A stretch of DNA of 64,000 nucleotides from Cryptomeria japonica (lineage: Eukaryota > Streptophyta > Pinopsida > Cupressales > Cupressaceae), in the NCBI RefSeq assembly GCF_030272615.1, contig NC_081414.1, forward strand, positions 236,828,233 through 236,892,232, read 5' to 3'. Both the position numbers and the translations under genes were made by a program. Position 1 is the first letter of the stretch. The number at the start of each line of letters is the position of its first letter. Positions 34,401 through 45,095 of this stretch are shown here, one piece after another. Under the pieces are notes generated by a model. That model had not been told where the DNA came from. It did not search any database and saw only the letters and a list, made by a program, of their open reading frames with translations.

Positions 34401-35615
34401 CAAATGGATATTAAATGTGCATTTTTTAATGGAGATCTTGAAGAGGAAGTGTACATTGAACAACCTGATGGATTTTCTTTGACAGATGACAATGATATGG
34501 TTTGTAGGTTAAGAAAAACTCTATATGGATTAAAGCAAGCTCCAAGAGCTTGGTATGCAAGATTGGATAAGTATCTTTTAAAGATTGGTTTTACTAAAGG
34601 AAATGCAGACAACAATTTATATTATAAAGTAACTAATGATGACATCTTGATTATAGAAGTATTTGTTGATTATATACTCTTTGGAGGAGAAGATGAATTA
34701 TGTAAAGAATTTTCTATTAAAATGCAGCAAGAATTTGAAATGTCTATGATTGGAGAAATAAAATTCCTTTTAGGATTGCAGATTTCACAAACTGATAAAG
34801 GTATATTATTGAGTCAATCCAAGTACCTAAAAGAGTTACTAAATAAATTTGGGATGGAGAACTCTAAACCAGTAAGCACACCTATGACAACAAATGACAA
34901 ATTATCACAAAGGGATGAATATACACTTGTTAATCCAACTAGATACAAATCTATGATAGGAGGTTTATTGTGTTTGACACAAACCAGACCTGATATTATG
35001 AATGCAGTATGTATTGTTTCAAGATTTCAAAGTAATCCTAGAGAAAATCGTGAATCAACAGTAAAAAGGATTTTCCCGTACTTATAAGGCACTATAAATC
35101 TTGGATTATGGTATCCTAGAGATGAAAATTTTGATCTATGTGCATACACAGATGCAAATTGGGCAGGAGATGTGGATGATAAAAAAAGCACCACCAGCGG
35201 AGCATTCTTTCTTGGAAACATACTAGTTTCTTGGTTGAGTAAGAAACAAAGTTGTACATCTTTATCAACAGCAGAATCAAAATATGTTGCAGCAGCAACT
35301 AACTGTACACGGGTACTATGGCTTAAGCAAATGTTGAAAGACATAAAGGTAAAATGCAAGGAACCTATTACTATCTATTGTGATAACACTACAGCAATTG
35401 ATATATCTAAGAATCCGGTATTACATTCTAAAACCAAACATGTTTCTATCAAACTGAATTTTATAAGGGAAAAAGTTGAAGCAAAGGAGATAAAACTGGT
35501 TTATGTGAATACTAAAGAACAGCTTGCAGATATTTTTACAAAACCTTTGCCTAAGGAGACTTTTGAATATCTCAGAGATCAGCTTGGAGTCATACCACCA
35601 CCGGTAGAGACTTAG
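31476..35615 (+). pseudogene. Element C gag-pol polyprotein (five in-frame stops)
   Basis: One frame of 1,380 codons. Gag: KLDGTNYGIWKIRMETHL near the start, then the UBN2-type capsid region and a zinc knuckle CFNYNKIGHMASRC in which the second Cys is Tyr. Protease: WIID-stop-GCSHHMTG, the stop replacing the residue after the catalytic Asp. Integrase: H-H-C-C finger ending CKECQFGKQ, then LIHTDLCGPA, IIDDYSRMCW and [42 protein letters not shown] and FVDYILFGGEDE, where the usual VDD reads VDY. RNase H: DANWAGDVDDKK, AESKYVAAA and YCDNTTAI. Stops lie at 32589, 32877, 33405, 34218 and 35085. Gag makes the particle; pol copies and integrates the element. It was probably active until recently. 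Confidence 0.95.
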
Positions 35616-36029
35616 ACAATTGGTGAATGTCATCAACCGACAGAATTAACAAAGAAATCTTTTTTCGGTCTTTGATGAGGAGGCTACTTCTCAGGGGGAG
35701 TAGTTGGTATATTGAATTGATTGGTATTTTGTATATGAACTTGGTTTTGTTGTAACTTTGGCATTTGATGTCAAAGGGGGAGAGATATTGGAAAAACACA
35801 TTATCTTTATTATCTGTTGGGGAGAGATTAGTATGAAAAACTTTGGAAAACACATGTTGCTCCCAGGGGGAGAAATTGTTGTTTGGGAAAGATTATTACT
35901 CTCTGTATGTATTTTGATTTCTGGTTATGATCTTTTTGGAGATTGTTGGTTTTTGGTATTTGGCATTTCTGTTTTGGCACTTTGATGGTTTTTCCATCTT
36001 GTGTTGCCATCAATGCCAAAGGGGGAGAT
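35616..36029 (+). promoter_or_regulatory. Element C 3' leader with four polypurine tracts
   Basis: Runs of the form gggggag occur near 35695 (tcagggggagtag), 35775 (caaagggggagag), 35862 (ccagggggagaaa) and 36017-36029 (caaagggggagat). The last touches the 3' LTR and is the expected plus-strand primer. B shows the same habit. Confidence 0.8.
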
Positions 36030-37091
36030 TGTTGATATTCTGGTATGGTTTTGTCATTGATGTCAACACCTACTAAAACACTAGCACTTTGGAGATCCAG
36101 CAGCATTCACCGGCAAGCAAGTAACTATTGTACAGTTACTGGTATATGGTACACTGGCAGGATATAATGATCACCGACACTTGGAAAGATATGGAAAACA
36201 CTTGGTAATATCGAAGACATCGTGTGGACATCTTGTCTTAATAAATTAATCATTGGTATATTCATATTTGCATATTTGCTTTTACCGGAAAATAGGTCCA
36301 GGGTTATCCAGGGTTACACCGGCAGGTTTATCTTTTCCAAATCAGCATGGCACGCTATGAACATGATTAATTATTGTTGTAAATGCATTAAACCAACATG
36401 TTCAATCAGTTATTGCATCGAATAATATATTGTTTGTAAAATGTTTTTATTGTAATATCTTGTAGAGCCGACCTACTAAAATTGGTCTTAGGTTATGGTA
36501 TAAATGTAAGATCTTATTTGTAAGATCAAGTGTGGAATGCAAAAAAGAATTGTGTGAAGGTATATGCGAGATTAAGCAGAGCTACACACGCAGACATCAT
36601 TTGAAGGTGAAGCTAGGTTTTTGTAAAAACATATTAGCATTACACCGGTACTGAATCCAGCATATGAAGATGCTATTTTGAGCAGTACATTCTTATTGGA
36701 TTTAACCATCCAATTGTAGTCAGTGTGACTCCCATTTTGTGATTGAGCAGTTAGCTCTAGGCTATTGGCCTTATTGCATGTGTAGACCCCATTTATGTAC
36801 ACTTACTATCTACAGTAGTATCATCTGATTGTGGGTAAGGTTTCCCACCGTGGTTTTTCCCCTTACAGGGTTTCCACGTACAAATATTGGTGTTATGTGT
36901 TGTGGATGACTTTGTGTTTATGTTTCATGCACTAATCTTTATCGATATAGCAATTAACTATTAAAACTATCTACCAGCATACTTAATTGGTTTACTGGTA
37001 TTAAGCATTAAGTTGGTTAAGTTGTTTTTGGTTTGAATTTATTTGACAACTGATTCACCCCCCCCCCTCTCATATGTCTCTGAGACCTAAC
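36030..37091 (+). repeat. Element C 3' LTR
   Basis: Starts tgttgatattctggtatgg and ends gagacctaaca, 1,062 bp, colinear with 30357-31419 with scattered substitutions. It is followed by the target duplication catta. Confidence 0.93.
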
Positions 37092-37096
37092 ACATT

Positions 37097-38720
37097 AAAC
37101 TTGGTTAGTTGTCTCAGTTATCTATTACTCGTCCTAGGAGCTCCCACAAACTCCTAAGTATCCCTATGTGTCTATTGAACCTCACGGTTCCTATTGCCAA
37201 CTATAGAGGATGAAACATAAACCTCTGTATCTTCTTGATGCATCTCTTGGACTTGCTACATTTGTTGCTCCATATTTTGTGAACTCTCAACCCTTGAACC
37301 TGTGCTTGTGCTAGTAATTGTACTTGCACTTTGTTGTCCCTAATTCGATTGAATGATCCTTGGAGCTTCTGTTGGCTACTCACTCTGATCATCTACTAGT
37401 GAATCTATGGACCTCCTAAATGCCTTATCCTCCATGAATTTGACATCACGTCTGACTATAATCCTCTTGATCCCTAGAATAAATATATGATATGCCTTTG
37501 AGGTTTCATTGTACCTCACAAAGTACCCCCTCTCTACAATCTGATCTAACTTGGTACGTGTATCCCTTGGAATGTGACAATATGTCAAACTTCCAAATAT
37601 CCTAAAGTGACTGACATCTGGCTTCTTCCCTGTGAAATCTTCCTCTGGTGTCATCTTCCCCAGTACCTTATGCGAAACCCTATTCAATATGTATATTGTC
37701 ATACTACATGCCTCTACCTATAAGTAACATGGCATAACCTGGTCATGTAGAATAGCCCTTGTTGCCTCCAATATAGAATGATTCTTCCTCTCAGCAACCA
37801 CATTATGTTGTGGGTTGTAAGGAATGGTCTACTCTCTCTTGATTCCTTTCGTGGTACAAAACTCTTGGAACTCTTCCCCTTTGTAATCGCCTCCATTGTC
37901 TGACCGAAGAACCTTTATCTTTCTACCTACCAAATTCTCCACAAGAGCTTCAAACTCTTGGAAGTGACTGAAGACCTCATCCTTGGTCTTCAAGAAGTAT
38001 ATTCAGGTCTTCCTCAAGAAATCATCAATAAAAATAACAAAGTACTTGTATCCTCTGAGAGACTTCATCGATATTGGTTCACATGTATATGAATTTACTA
38101 GATCAAGAACACCCTTGGATCTAGTGTCACTCCTTGGAAAATTTTCTTTCACAAACTTCCCCAACACACATCTCTTACATACATCATCATGCTTTGTGCT
38201 CGCCTCTGGAACACCTGTTATTGTCTCACGAAGCAATTTAAGTGCTCCATGATGTATATGGCCCATCCTCCTATGCCATAGCTCTCCTTGATCTCTAGGA
38301 TTATTGTTGCTCATGAGTGCCTTAGGAGTATCAAATTGCAACCTATAAAGTCGACTGCTCCTAACTCCAATAGCTATGGGTGACTTCCAATCCTTATGCT
38401 TGATCATTACATGCCCCCCTCTAAAGAGTACATTGTATCCTTTATCCTGAAGGACAGATACAAAAATCAAATTCATACCCAAGCCTAGCACATGCAACAC
38501 AACATGAAGGGGAATCAGCTTGTCATTCTCCCTCTAAAATTGAACAATCCCTTTCCCAACTAGATTGAGTTTGGACATGTTACCCATACAAATTTGGATT
38601 CTGATATCCTCCTTATAAATGGAGAAGTACTCTCTAACTCATTTCATATGAAATTATACCCTACAATCTATATACCAAACACTTTGTAAGGTTGAGCTAA
38701 CCATACAAGCTATGAGAGAA
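37097..38720 (-). pseudogene. Element A pol fragment: protease end and integrase
   Basis: On the minus strand, from high to low coordinate: a decayed protease box WYIDCRV-stop-FHMK (family WYIDSGASFHMT), then CMGNMSKLNLVGKGIV. Next is the integrase zinc finger LWHRRMGHIHHG with CKRCVLGKF; the core begins LVNSYTCEPISMKSLRGYKY, where the family's catalytic Asp is replaced by Tyr, and continues in other frames to 37714. The C-terminal part, ILNRVSHKVLGKMTPEEDFTG and FRIFGSLTYCHIP, lies at 37376-37702. Multiple frameshifts and stops mean it is inactive. It would integrate element cDNA and process the polyprotein. The RT follows beyond C. Confidence 0.87.
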
Positions 38721-39572
38721 AACTCATCCTTCATTCTACTAGAAAGCTCATTTGCACTTGCTAGAGCTGTCATCTGCTTCTTTCCTTTCTTGTCACTCTT
38801 CTTCCTTTATGGGAAATCACTGACATAGTGTCCAAACTCATGACAACCATAGCACTTGATCTTAGATAGGTCCTTCTTCTTCTTCTCACTTTGTGGATTT
38901 GATCCTTTGCTATATCCCTTCTTCGCTTTCCCTTTTCCTGCTAGGGCAATGTTTTCCTATTCTGCCTCACTTTTCTGACTTTTTCTACTAGTCCCACTAA
39001 CAAGACTTAGTCTAAGCTCCTCCTGAGTGAAGTCGCTCCATAGTCTATCCCAACTTAGTAAGGTATCTCATCCATTAATAACTTGAACGAAAACATCTCA
39101 TTGCTTAGTAAACCCATTTAGGGCTATTCGTACTAGCTCATCATCATTAGTTTTATATGCAATAGTTGCCAACTCATCCTTGACAAGTCTAAGCCTGGTG
39201 AGGTATCTGTAACTTCTTCTCCCTTGTTCATTCGGGTATCCCTTAACTTTTCTCTGAGAATCAACTTTCAGTTAGTGGTAGCATTTTGGTACAGATTCAT
39301 ATGGCGTCCCACATTTTATTCACCCTATGTAACTTTGTAATATGTGGAACAATATGATCCTTGACACTGTCAAGAATCACCCTCCTTGCCTTGGCATCTT
39401 CCTTCTTATATGCTAAGATTAGTGTCGGATCTAAAGGTATAGCTACAACACTGGTCACATATTCCTTGATACCATTCTCTTCCAGCAATAAATAAATTTT
39501 GGCTTTACAGACACCAAAATTTGAGCCTTCATCCAATCTATCTTGATCTCTTAAACCTACTGAGGCCATCTC
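38721..39572 (-). pseudogene. Element A gag
   Basis: The minus strand starts MASVGLRDQDRLDEGSNFGV near 39569, a well-known plant copia gag opening, and continues KIYLLLEENGIKEYVTSVV and AKARRVILDSVKDHIVPHIT. After several frame breaks, a zinc knuckle CYGCHEFGHYVSD near 38850 has lost its last cysteine (Phe). This gag is unlike those of B, C and E, so A is a different copia lineage. Confidence 0.85.
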
Positions 39573-39670
39573 AAAAATAAAATAATAATAATTCTGAAGA
39601 GGTCGAACTGGGTTTTATAAACCCTCAATTTTCTTCCTATGCCTATGCTAAGCCTTTTCTACCCTTAGAT

Positions 39671-39684
39671 CAGCTCTGATACAA
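39671..39684 (-). promoter_or_regulatory. Element A primer binding site
   Basis: On the minus strand ttgtatcagagctg directly follows the 5' LTR. It differs by one missing g from the usual ttggtatcagagc, complementary to initiator methionine tRNA. Confidence 0.8.
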
Positions 39685-41048
39685 TGTGAAAATTATATTG
39701 CAGCTACTGATTATTAATCCCCTATCTTATATGGAATATTTGACTGCCAAAAATTAATTCACAACAAATATTGAAAAAATAACACAACTGCAACTTCACA
39801 AATAAAATCACAGAAATAAAATATGTTGTAAACAATGTGTTGTTCACCAAAAGTGATAACCCAAGAGCACCTGCAAATCTTTCCATGAAATGGCCAATTT
39901 CAGTCTACAAAACACATCAGGGCTTGGACAACATAACATAGGACCCTAATTGATCCTCCTGCACTTCAGGTTCTGCTAGACCTAGGGGGGGACACCCTTT
40001 TGATGCACTAAATACAACAATTACAGACACATAACTGCATCAACATTAAGCAGATAGATCATTTCACAAGCTGAATAGGTTAGGAAACATTACAGATTGG
40101 CTAGATCTGTACAAACAATAGGATGAAACAGAGCTTGGAAAGAATGGAACACACCCCTAAACATAAAGGGAAATAGATTTGTCTTTTAAAATGCTGATCT
40201 GAAACCATCCCCAAATCTGTCAAAGACCAGTGCCTTATTCATTGGGCAAGAGTCACACACACAAAACTACAAAATGTTAATCACAGCTACAAATTGGTTT
40301 TCCTTACAACATATCCCTGCATTAATACCTTGTACTGATGCATTACTCAATCCATTCATAAAATTATCAGATCTGGGACACATTCCATTGTTTATGACTG
40401 ATTATAGAATTTAAACTCTTCATTAAAGAATGCCTACAAACAGTCATACAATCTCCTTGAGATGACAAATTATAAGCCTCCTTGAGGATTCAATTCATAA
40501 CAATTAAATGCATACACAGAGACAATATCATGGGAAATTTACTCATGCCTGACACAAGTAAGACCTGCAACTAGAAAACAATTTGTCATCCTGCAATGTA
40601 GCCTCTATACCCTGAATAGATCCATAGAACTTTACAAGTTTGGGTCAAGAATTTCAGAAAATGGAAGCCATGAAAACTGGAGCACTTCCTCACAGAATTC
40701 TGGAACCCTTACAACTGAGAAGAATTCGGAATAAAAAGAGGAGAGAAGAAAATCAAATCTGCAACTGAATTGCCAAGTGTCTCCTCTCTAACTGAATTTT
40801 GTTCCCGTGGAAACTGCTTCTAAAATATCTCACATTTGTCAAAATTAACTTCATAATTGGATTCTTCACTCCGAGAGCTTTCCGAAAACATATAACACTT
40901 TATACTTTGGCAAAAAATTGAGCCCTGGGCGAATTAATCCTCAACATGGACCCATCATTTAAATTTTTCGAATTTCTCTATAGTTTAAACTATATCATTT
41001 AATCATTTTAAATTTGATTTTTGCCTCCATTTGTACTCTAACGCCTTG

Positions 41049-41246
41049 CCACGTGGCGGGGTCTGATTGGCTGATGGGGTCTACTGGGCACCACCTGGGA
41101 TGACACCTCATCTTTTGCCACTTGTCGGCCACGTCACCACCACTGGGCTGCTTGCTTGTATGCCACGTCATCGCCACTGGGTGCCACCTCACTGAGACCC
41201 GCCTGCTGGACCGCTGACTGTACCCGCCACCTGTGTGCCACGTGGA
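41049..41246. promoter_or_regulatory. Cluster of ACGT-core (G-box-like) sites in F
   Basis: Ccacgtgg (41049-41056), gccacgtcac (41128), gccacgtcat (41162) and gccacgtgga (41237) lie within 200 bp of GC-rich DNA. Further ACGT cores (accacgtagg, gccacgtgag, accacgtgcc, gcacgtgagg) occur at 41750-42190. ACGT cores are plant bZIP/bHLH binding sites. Regulation of F by them is inference. Confidence 0.65.
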
Positions 41247-41263
41247 CTGCTCTCGTTCACTTT

Positions 41264-41313
41264 CGCTATTTCGCGGGGTTTAAACTACGTGCATCTTCCT
41301 TCGCGAAATAGCG
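41264..41313. promoter_or_regulatory. 12-bp perfect inverted repeat (hairpin) in F
   Basis: Cgctatttcgcg (41264-41275) and cgcgaaatagcg (41302-41313) are perfect complements with a 26-base loop. It lies between the ACGT cluster and the TATA-like site, so it may be a bipartite protein site or an RNA/DNA hairpin. Confidence 0.7.
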
Positions 41314-44300
41314 CGAGCCGTTGATCTCTCTCGAACTTGCTCGCTCGTTAACCTAGCCTTCGTCTGCAAAATTTCACCTGTTTGCCTCGGGAAGCATGCC
41401 CGCGTGGGGTCCACTTGGTCTTCGTCCAGTCAACTCCTCTTTCACCTCGGGAAGCGTGCTCACGCGTGGGCCCACCTTGGGTGCCATCAAGCACCATCCG
41501 TCAAAAGCCTTTATGGCTTAGACATTATACTATAGCAAGGATTTGCATATAAACATTTAAATAAAACACTTCCCAGTGCATGTGGGATAATGCGATTAAG
41601 CCTGGGACTGTGTATTTTGAAGATTTCTGAGTTTTTAATGGCGATTTTCAGTTTATTTGTTTTAATACCTTGGGGTTTAACTCCTTTTCCATATGCCACA
41701 TGTGGGAGGAGGTTGATCTACAACCATTAACTGCATTAGCTTGAAGATTTTTTACCACGTAGGGAATAATGGCTGTGAGCTTGCCAATGCATTTGGTTCT
41801 ATTTTAACATGGCCTCCAAACAGCCACGTGAGGGAGGAGAGACTACAACAATTGTTGTGGAGTTTGTTGCTGCTGTTATAAGTTGCATTTCAAATGCCCT
41901 TCTCCAGCTACCACGTGCCATAAACAAGGAGGAGCTGCCAATGTATTTGGTTGATCTCTCTGCAACTTCACACAGGGCCATGCACAGGAGGAAACAAATT
42001 CAAACTTTGGCATTTGCTTGATGGTTTTCATTTTTTGTTGCTTTCAATTGCTATGTGGGGGAGATGCTGGGATGGTTGGAGTCTTGCTTGCTGCACATTG
42101 CATTTGTCTGATTTGCTTTTGTTTGGGAGTTTTAAATTGCCCTCCCAGCCATCACACACAGCAAAGAGGATAAAAAGGCACGTGAGGGAGGCAAGACACA
42201 ATCTGATTTGCATTTGTTGTGAATGTATTTTGCAACCCCCTTCACATGAAGTGAAGCAAAAATAAAATCCTTCCAACTCCCATTTGCAAATGAAAACTAT
42301 GCCACATCACATCATCGATTTGCATAAAGATCTTCTTCCAGCAAATCAGATTGAAAAATTTGAAGTTCTGGCACATTACTAAGTTGAAAACCTATTGATC
42401 TTCATTTTGGCTTATATGTTGTTGTTCAGCATCATTATCTCTTGTTGGCTGGATGGACACAAATACTCTAGCTCTTATCTTATTCTCACAATTGAAGTCA
42501 CTTAGTGGCATTTTAATCACCTCAAGACAAAATGGATTTGGTCTTCATTTGTTTGGAAATTTAAATGACTTCTCACATTTGCCACTTACCAACTTGCACT
42601 TGATTTTGAACTTTCTCTGCTCTCTCACTGTCCAACTGGCGAATCGCAGTCGAGCCAGGTCGGGCTCCAAAGTGGGTCCGACTAAAAAAAATTTTGTTTT
42701 CATGCAACTGACCCCTGGAATGCTTCACGGACCTCAAACATACCTCTGGAATCGATCAGCACCATTTTTGGATCATAAAATTGCATTTTACATCCTTCAG
42801 GCAATTACGCCACAATTTTCGCATTTAATCGCGAAGACGTAATTTTCAAACCTGTCGAAACACCTTTCTGGAGCTCACCATCTGACAAGCATGCACTTTG
42901 ATATACAATGATGATATCTACCAAACGGTTTCTCAAGATGAGTCCCAAGCGAATAGATATTAATTTCCGAAAATGGCCAACTGGCTTTGTCGACACTGCG
43001 GACCTGATGAAGTCAATGTTCTGGCAACACATGATGCCTTTCTCAAAAATATCAAACGACCTCCGTAGGCTCTCAAATTTGGAACATAGGTACCTTTAAG
43101 TACATATTAAATCTTTGAATTCTCAGTTCGATCACTCGATTGACAGGATGCAAACGGCGCGCTCACCAAAATGGCTACATTAACTGATATAACACTGGAA
43201 GTGCGGATAACTGAATTTGATGGCAAAATGAGTCCTTTTGAAAACTGATCAAGCGGATTGATAAAAGCTTGAAATTTGAAATGTAGCTCACCATTTATAC
43301 CAACATTATCCCGGAACAAACATTCTGACATGACATTCACCGGGACATTTTTACACTTGTGCAAACCTCACAAACTACAAATGGATTTGGCTATGAAAGT
43401 GGAGCAAACGGATTCGTTAGGACTTGAAATTTTGTAGGTTGACTCACATTTATGCATAGAATTCAATCCACTTTTAATTTCTTCATGATGATCAACAAGG
43501 CAAAAGATATAATCGCTCAAAGTAGGCTACTTAATAAAATTTGCACTTGTGCCTAGAATGCACTTTCAGCTCACCCTTCAAAACGGGTACTTGATAAACT
43601 TCTCCAAACTGAATTCTGAAAGTTGCAACACACTAAATAGGCCAAATGAAAGGTGTCGTACATGAATCCCAAGCCTTACCCTCTGAAAATCAACTAGCTC
43701 CATTTTACCCCCTTGCTAACTAGGTCATTCAAACTGACTCGTTTAGGTGCCTTTCTGACATACTGAGCAAAATTTTGAAATAGGCCTATAAAATCAACTC
43801 AGTTTTAATCAGTCCCAACACAATGAACACGGTATTTTTGGACAAATTATCCCTGGAAAAACCCCGAAGGGAAAACTAGTACTGCAAATGAGTAATTCTA
43901 GTAAACTTCAACAAATCAAGAGATACATAAACTGCTTGCCTCTTACTGGCAGAGCTTCAACACTATTATCCTCTGTAAATTCTTCTCCTAATTTCTCCTA
44001 CTAAAATTCCACTCATGTTGTCTCCAATGCTATCGTTGTGCCCTTGCTATCACTGCAAAACTATTTGCTAAGACTACAAATTCATTTGCTATCACTGTAA
44101 ATTCTTATCAAATGTGTGTTCTCCAAATGCCCATTGATCCCCTTTTATACTAGTCTCACTGAAAAACCAATGCCCATGATTTAATTTCAATCAATAGCTA
44201 AGATTAATTAGACTCTAACAAGCCATAACTAATTGATTGCTAGATGTCTCTAAAGGAAACAATTAATTAATTAAATAATTGTCTAGACTCTTAGAAAAAC

Positions 44301-44364
44301 AATTATTTACTAATTCTTGGGAACGGAGATGACAGTTGTCCGAGCTACTCAAACTAACAATCTT

Positions 44365-45095
44365 TGCACGTCTTTACCTTGACCAACATTACTCTAAATC
44401 AATTTTAAGCTTTCAAAATTTCTCTAGTTTTGTCAAATCCATAGATTGGACATGCCAGAAACAAAGTACAATATTTGTTAGAATCTAATTTCAATTTCTA
44501 CATAAAGTAAAAAATATCTATGTGAATTAAAATAGTTACAAATAATAATGATCAGTAAAAATATCATAAGTAATCTTCATTTTGTATTGTGTCTAAAATG
44601 AATTTAGTTTAAGATCTAACTATGATCAATAGAAATCCTATTAGTAATCTTCATTTGGCATCCTGTCTAAGATCTAACTAAGCTTTTTCATTAGAACTTT
44701 AAGATGTAATGAAGCTCTTTTGTTCTAATAACATTGATTCGCTCTTCTTTGAAAGGAAATTTGGATGCACCTTATGAATTTGTTGAACTACATACTGTTT
44801 TGAAGGGACTTATGAATCTTTACTCACTGCGATTTTGACAATATCTGTAAATTGTTGGCAACTGCAATTTTAGGGTGATCAAGTAAAAGCTCGAGCGTTA
44901 CATATGGAGATTATTCGTGCTCATTTGGTGACTGCAACTGGTGACATATGGAGATTATGCATGCATGTCTGATTTTCTCAAGGGAGGGGGCTCCCACCTT
45001 GTATCTTGTCTTAGTGATTGTTTTTGAGATGAAAGAACAATTCTTTGTAAAGGAATAGATTTTACAAAGGGCCAAGATTTTAGCAAGTGGTTGTC
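44365..45095. other. Spacer with a ~75-bp duplication
   Basis: A short repeat containing taagtaatcttcattt / ttagtaatcttcattt occurs near 44550 and 44625. No gene is seen. The 3' end of the adjoining LINE may lie here, but I could not place its poly(A). Confidence 0.45.

Larger units (their letters stand above)
30357..37091 (+). mobile_element. Element C: nearly full-length Ty1/copia retrotransposon
   Basis: C is 6,735 bp with LTRs at 30357-31419 and 36030-37091 and a perfect 5-bp target duplication catta (30352-30356 and 37092-37096). It lies within A between its RT and integrase regions. Primer site, one gag-pol reading frame, polypurine tract and both LTRs are all present. The two LTRs differ by only a few percent by eye, so C is among the younger insertions. 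The gag-pol frame has five in-frame stops and no frameshift, and the RT active site is altered, so this copy cannot move by itself. Confidence 0.95.
39838..43820. mobile_element. Insert F: ~4 kb solo-LTR-like element
   Basis: A 3,983-bp insert begins tgttgttcacc and ends gtcccaaca, so the ends tgttg/caaca are a perfect inverted repeat of LTR type. The 5-bp target sequence caatg is duplicated at 39833-39837 and 43821-43825; the uninterrupted site is seen in the other LTR of A (acacaatgaacac near 7711). No gag or pol and no internal LTR pair was seen. The simplest reading is a single very long LTR left by recombination, as known for long-LTR gypsy types such as Ogre. A GC-rich ACGT-rich promoter-like block (41040-41480) is followed by catataaac near 41546. 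Confidence 0.8.
7565..44359 (-). mobile_element. Element A: Ty1/copia retrotransposon hosting nested insertions
   Basis: A minus-strand copia element, defined by two related LTRs (7565-8263 and 39685-44359, the second interrupted) and a 5-bp duplication atctt at 7560-7564 and 44360-44364. Next to the right LTR, on the minus strand, lies a primer site ttgtatcagagctg; next to the left LTR is the purine tract aagagggag. Protein order on the minus strand is gag, protease, integrase, RT, RNase H, which is the copia order. Removing B, C and F with their duplications leaves about 5,550 bp, a normal copia size. Stops and frameshifts occur throughout, so A is a fossil. Confidence 0.93.
39685..44359 (-). 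repeat. Element A 5' LTR, split by insert F
   Basis: LTR sequence occupies 39685-39837 and 43821-44359, about 690 bp together, matching 7565-8263. It begins tgtgaaaattatattgcagc and ends ctcaaactaaca. Insert F lies between the parts with a caatg duplication. Confidence 0.92.

Noticed and set aside
30357-35615. Treating element C as active
   Set aside because: Five in-frame stops and the altered VDD box (FVDYILF) rule out an active copy.
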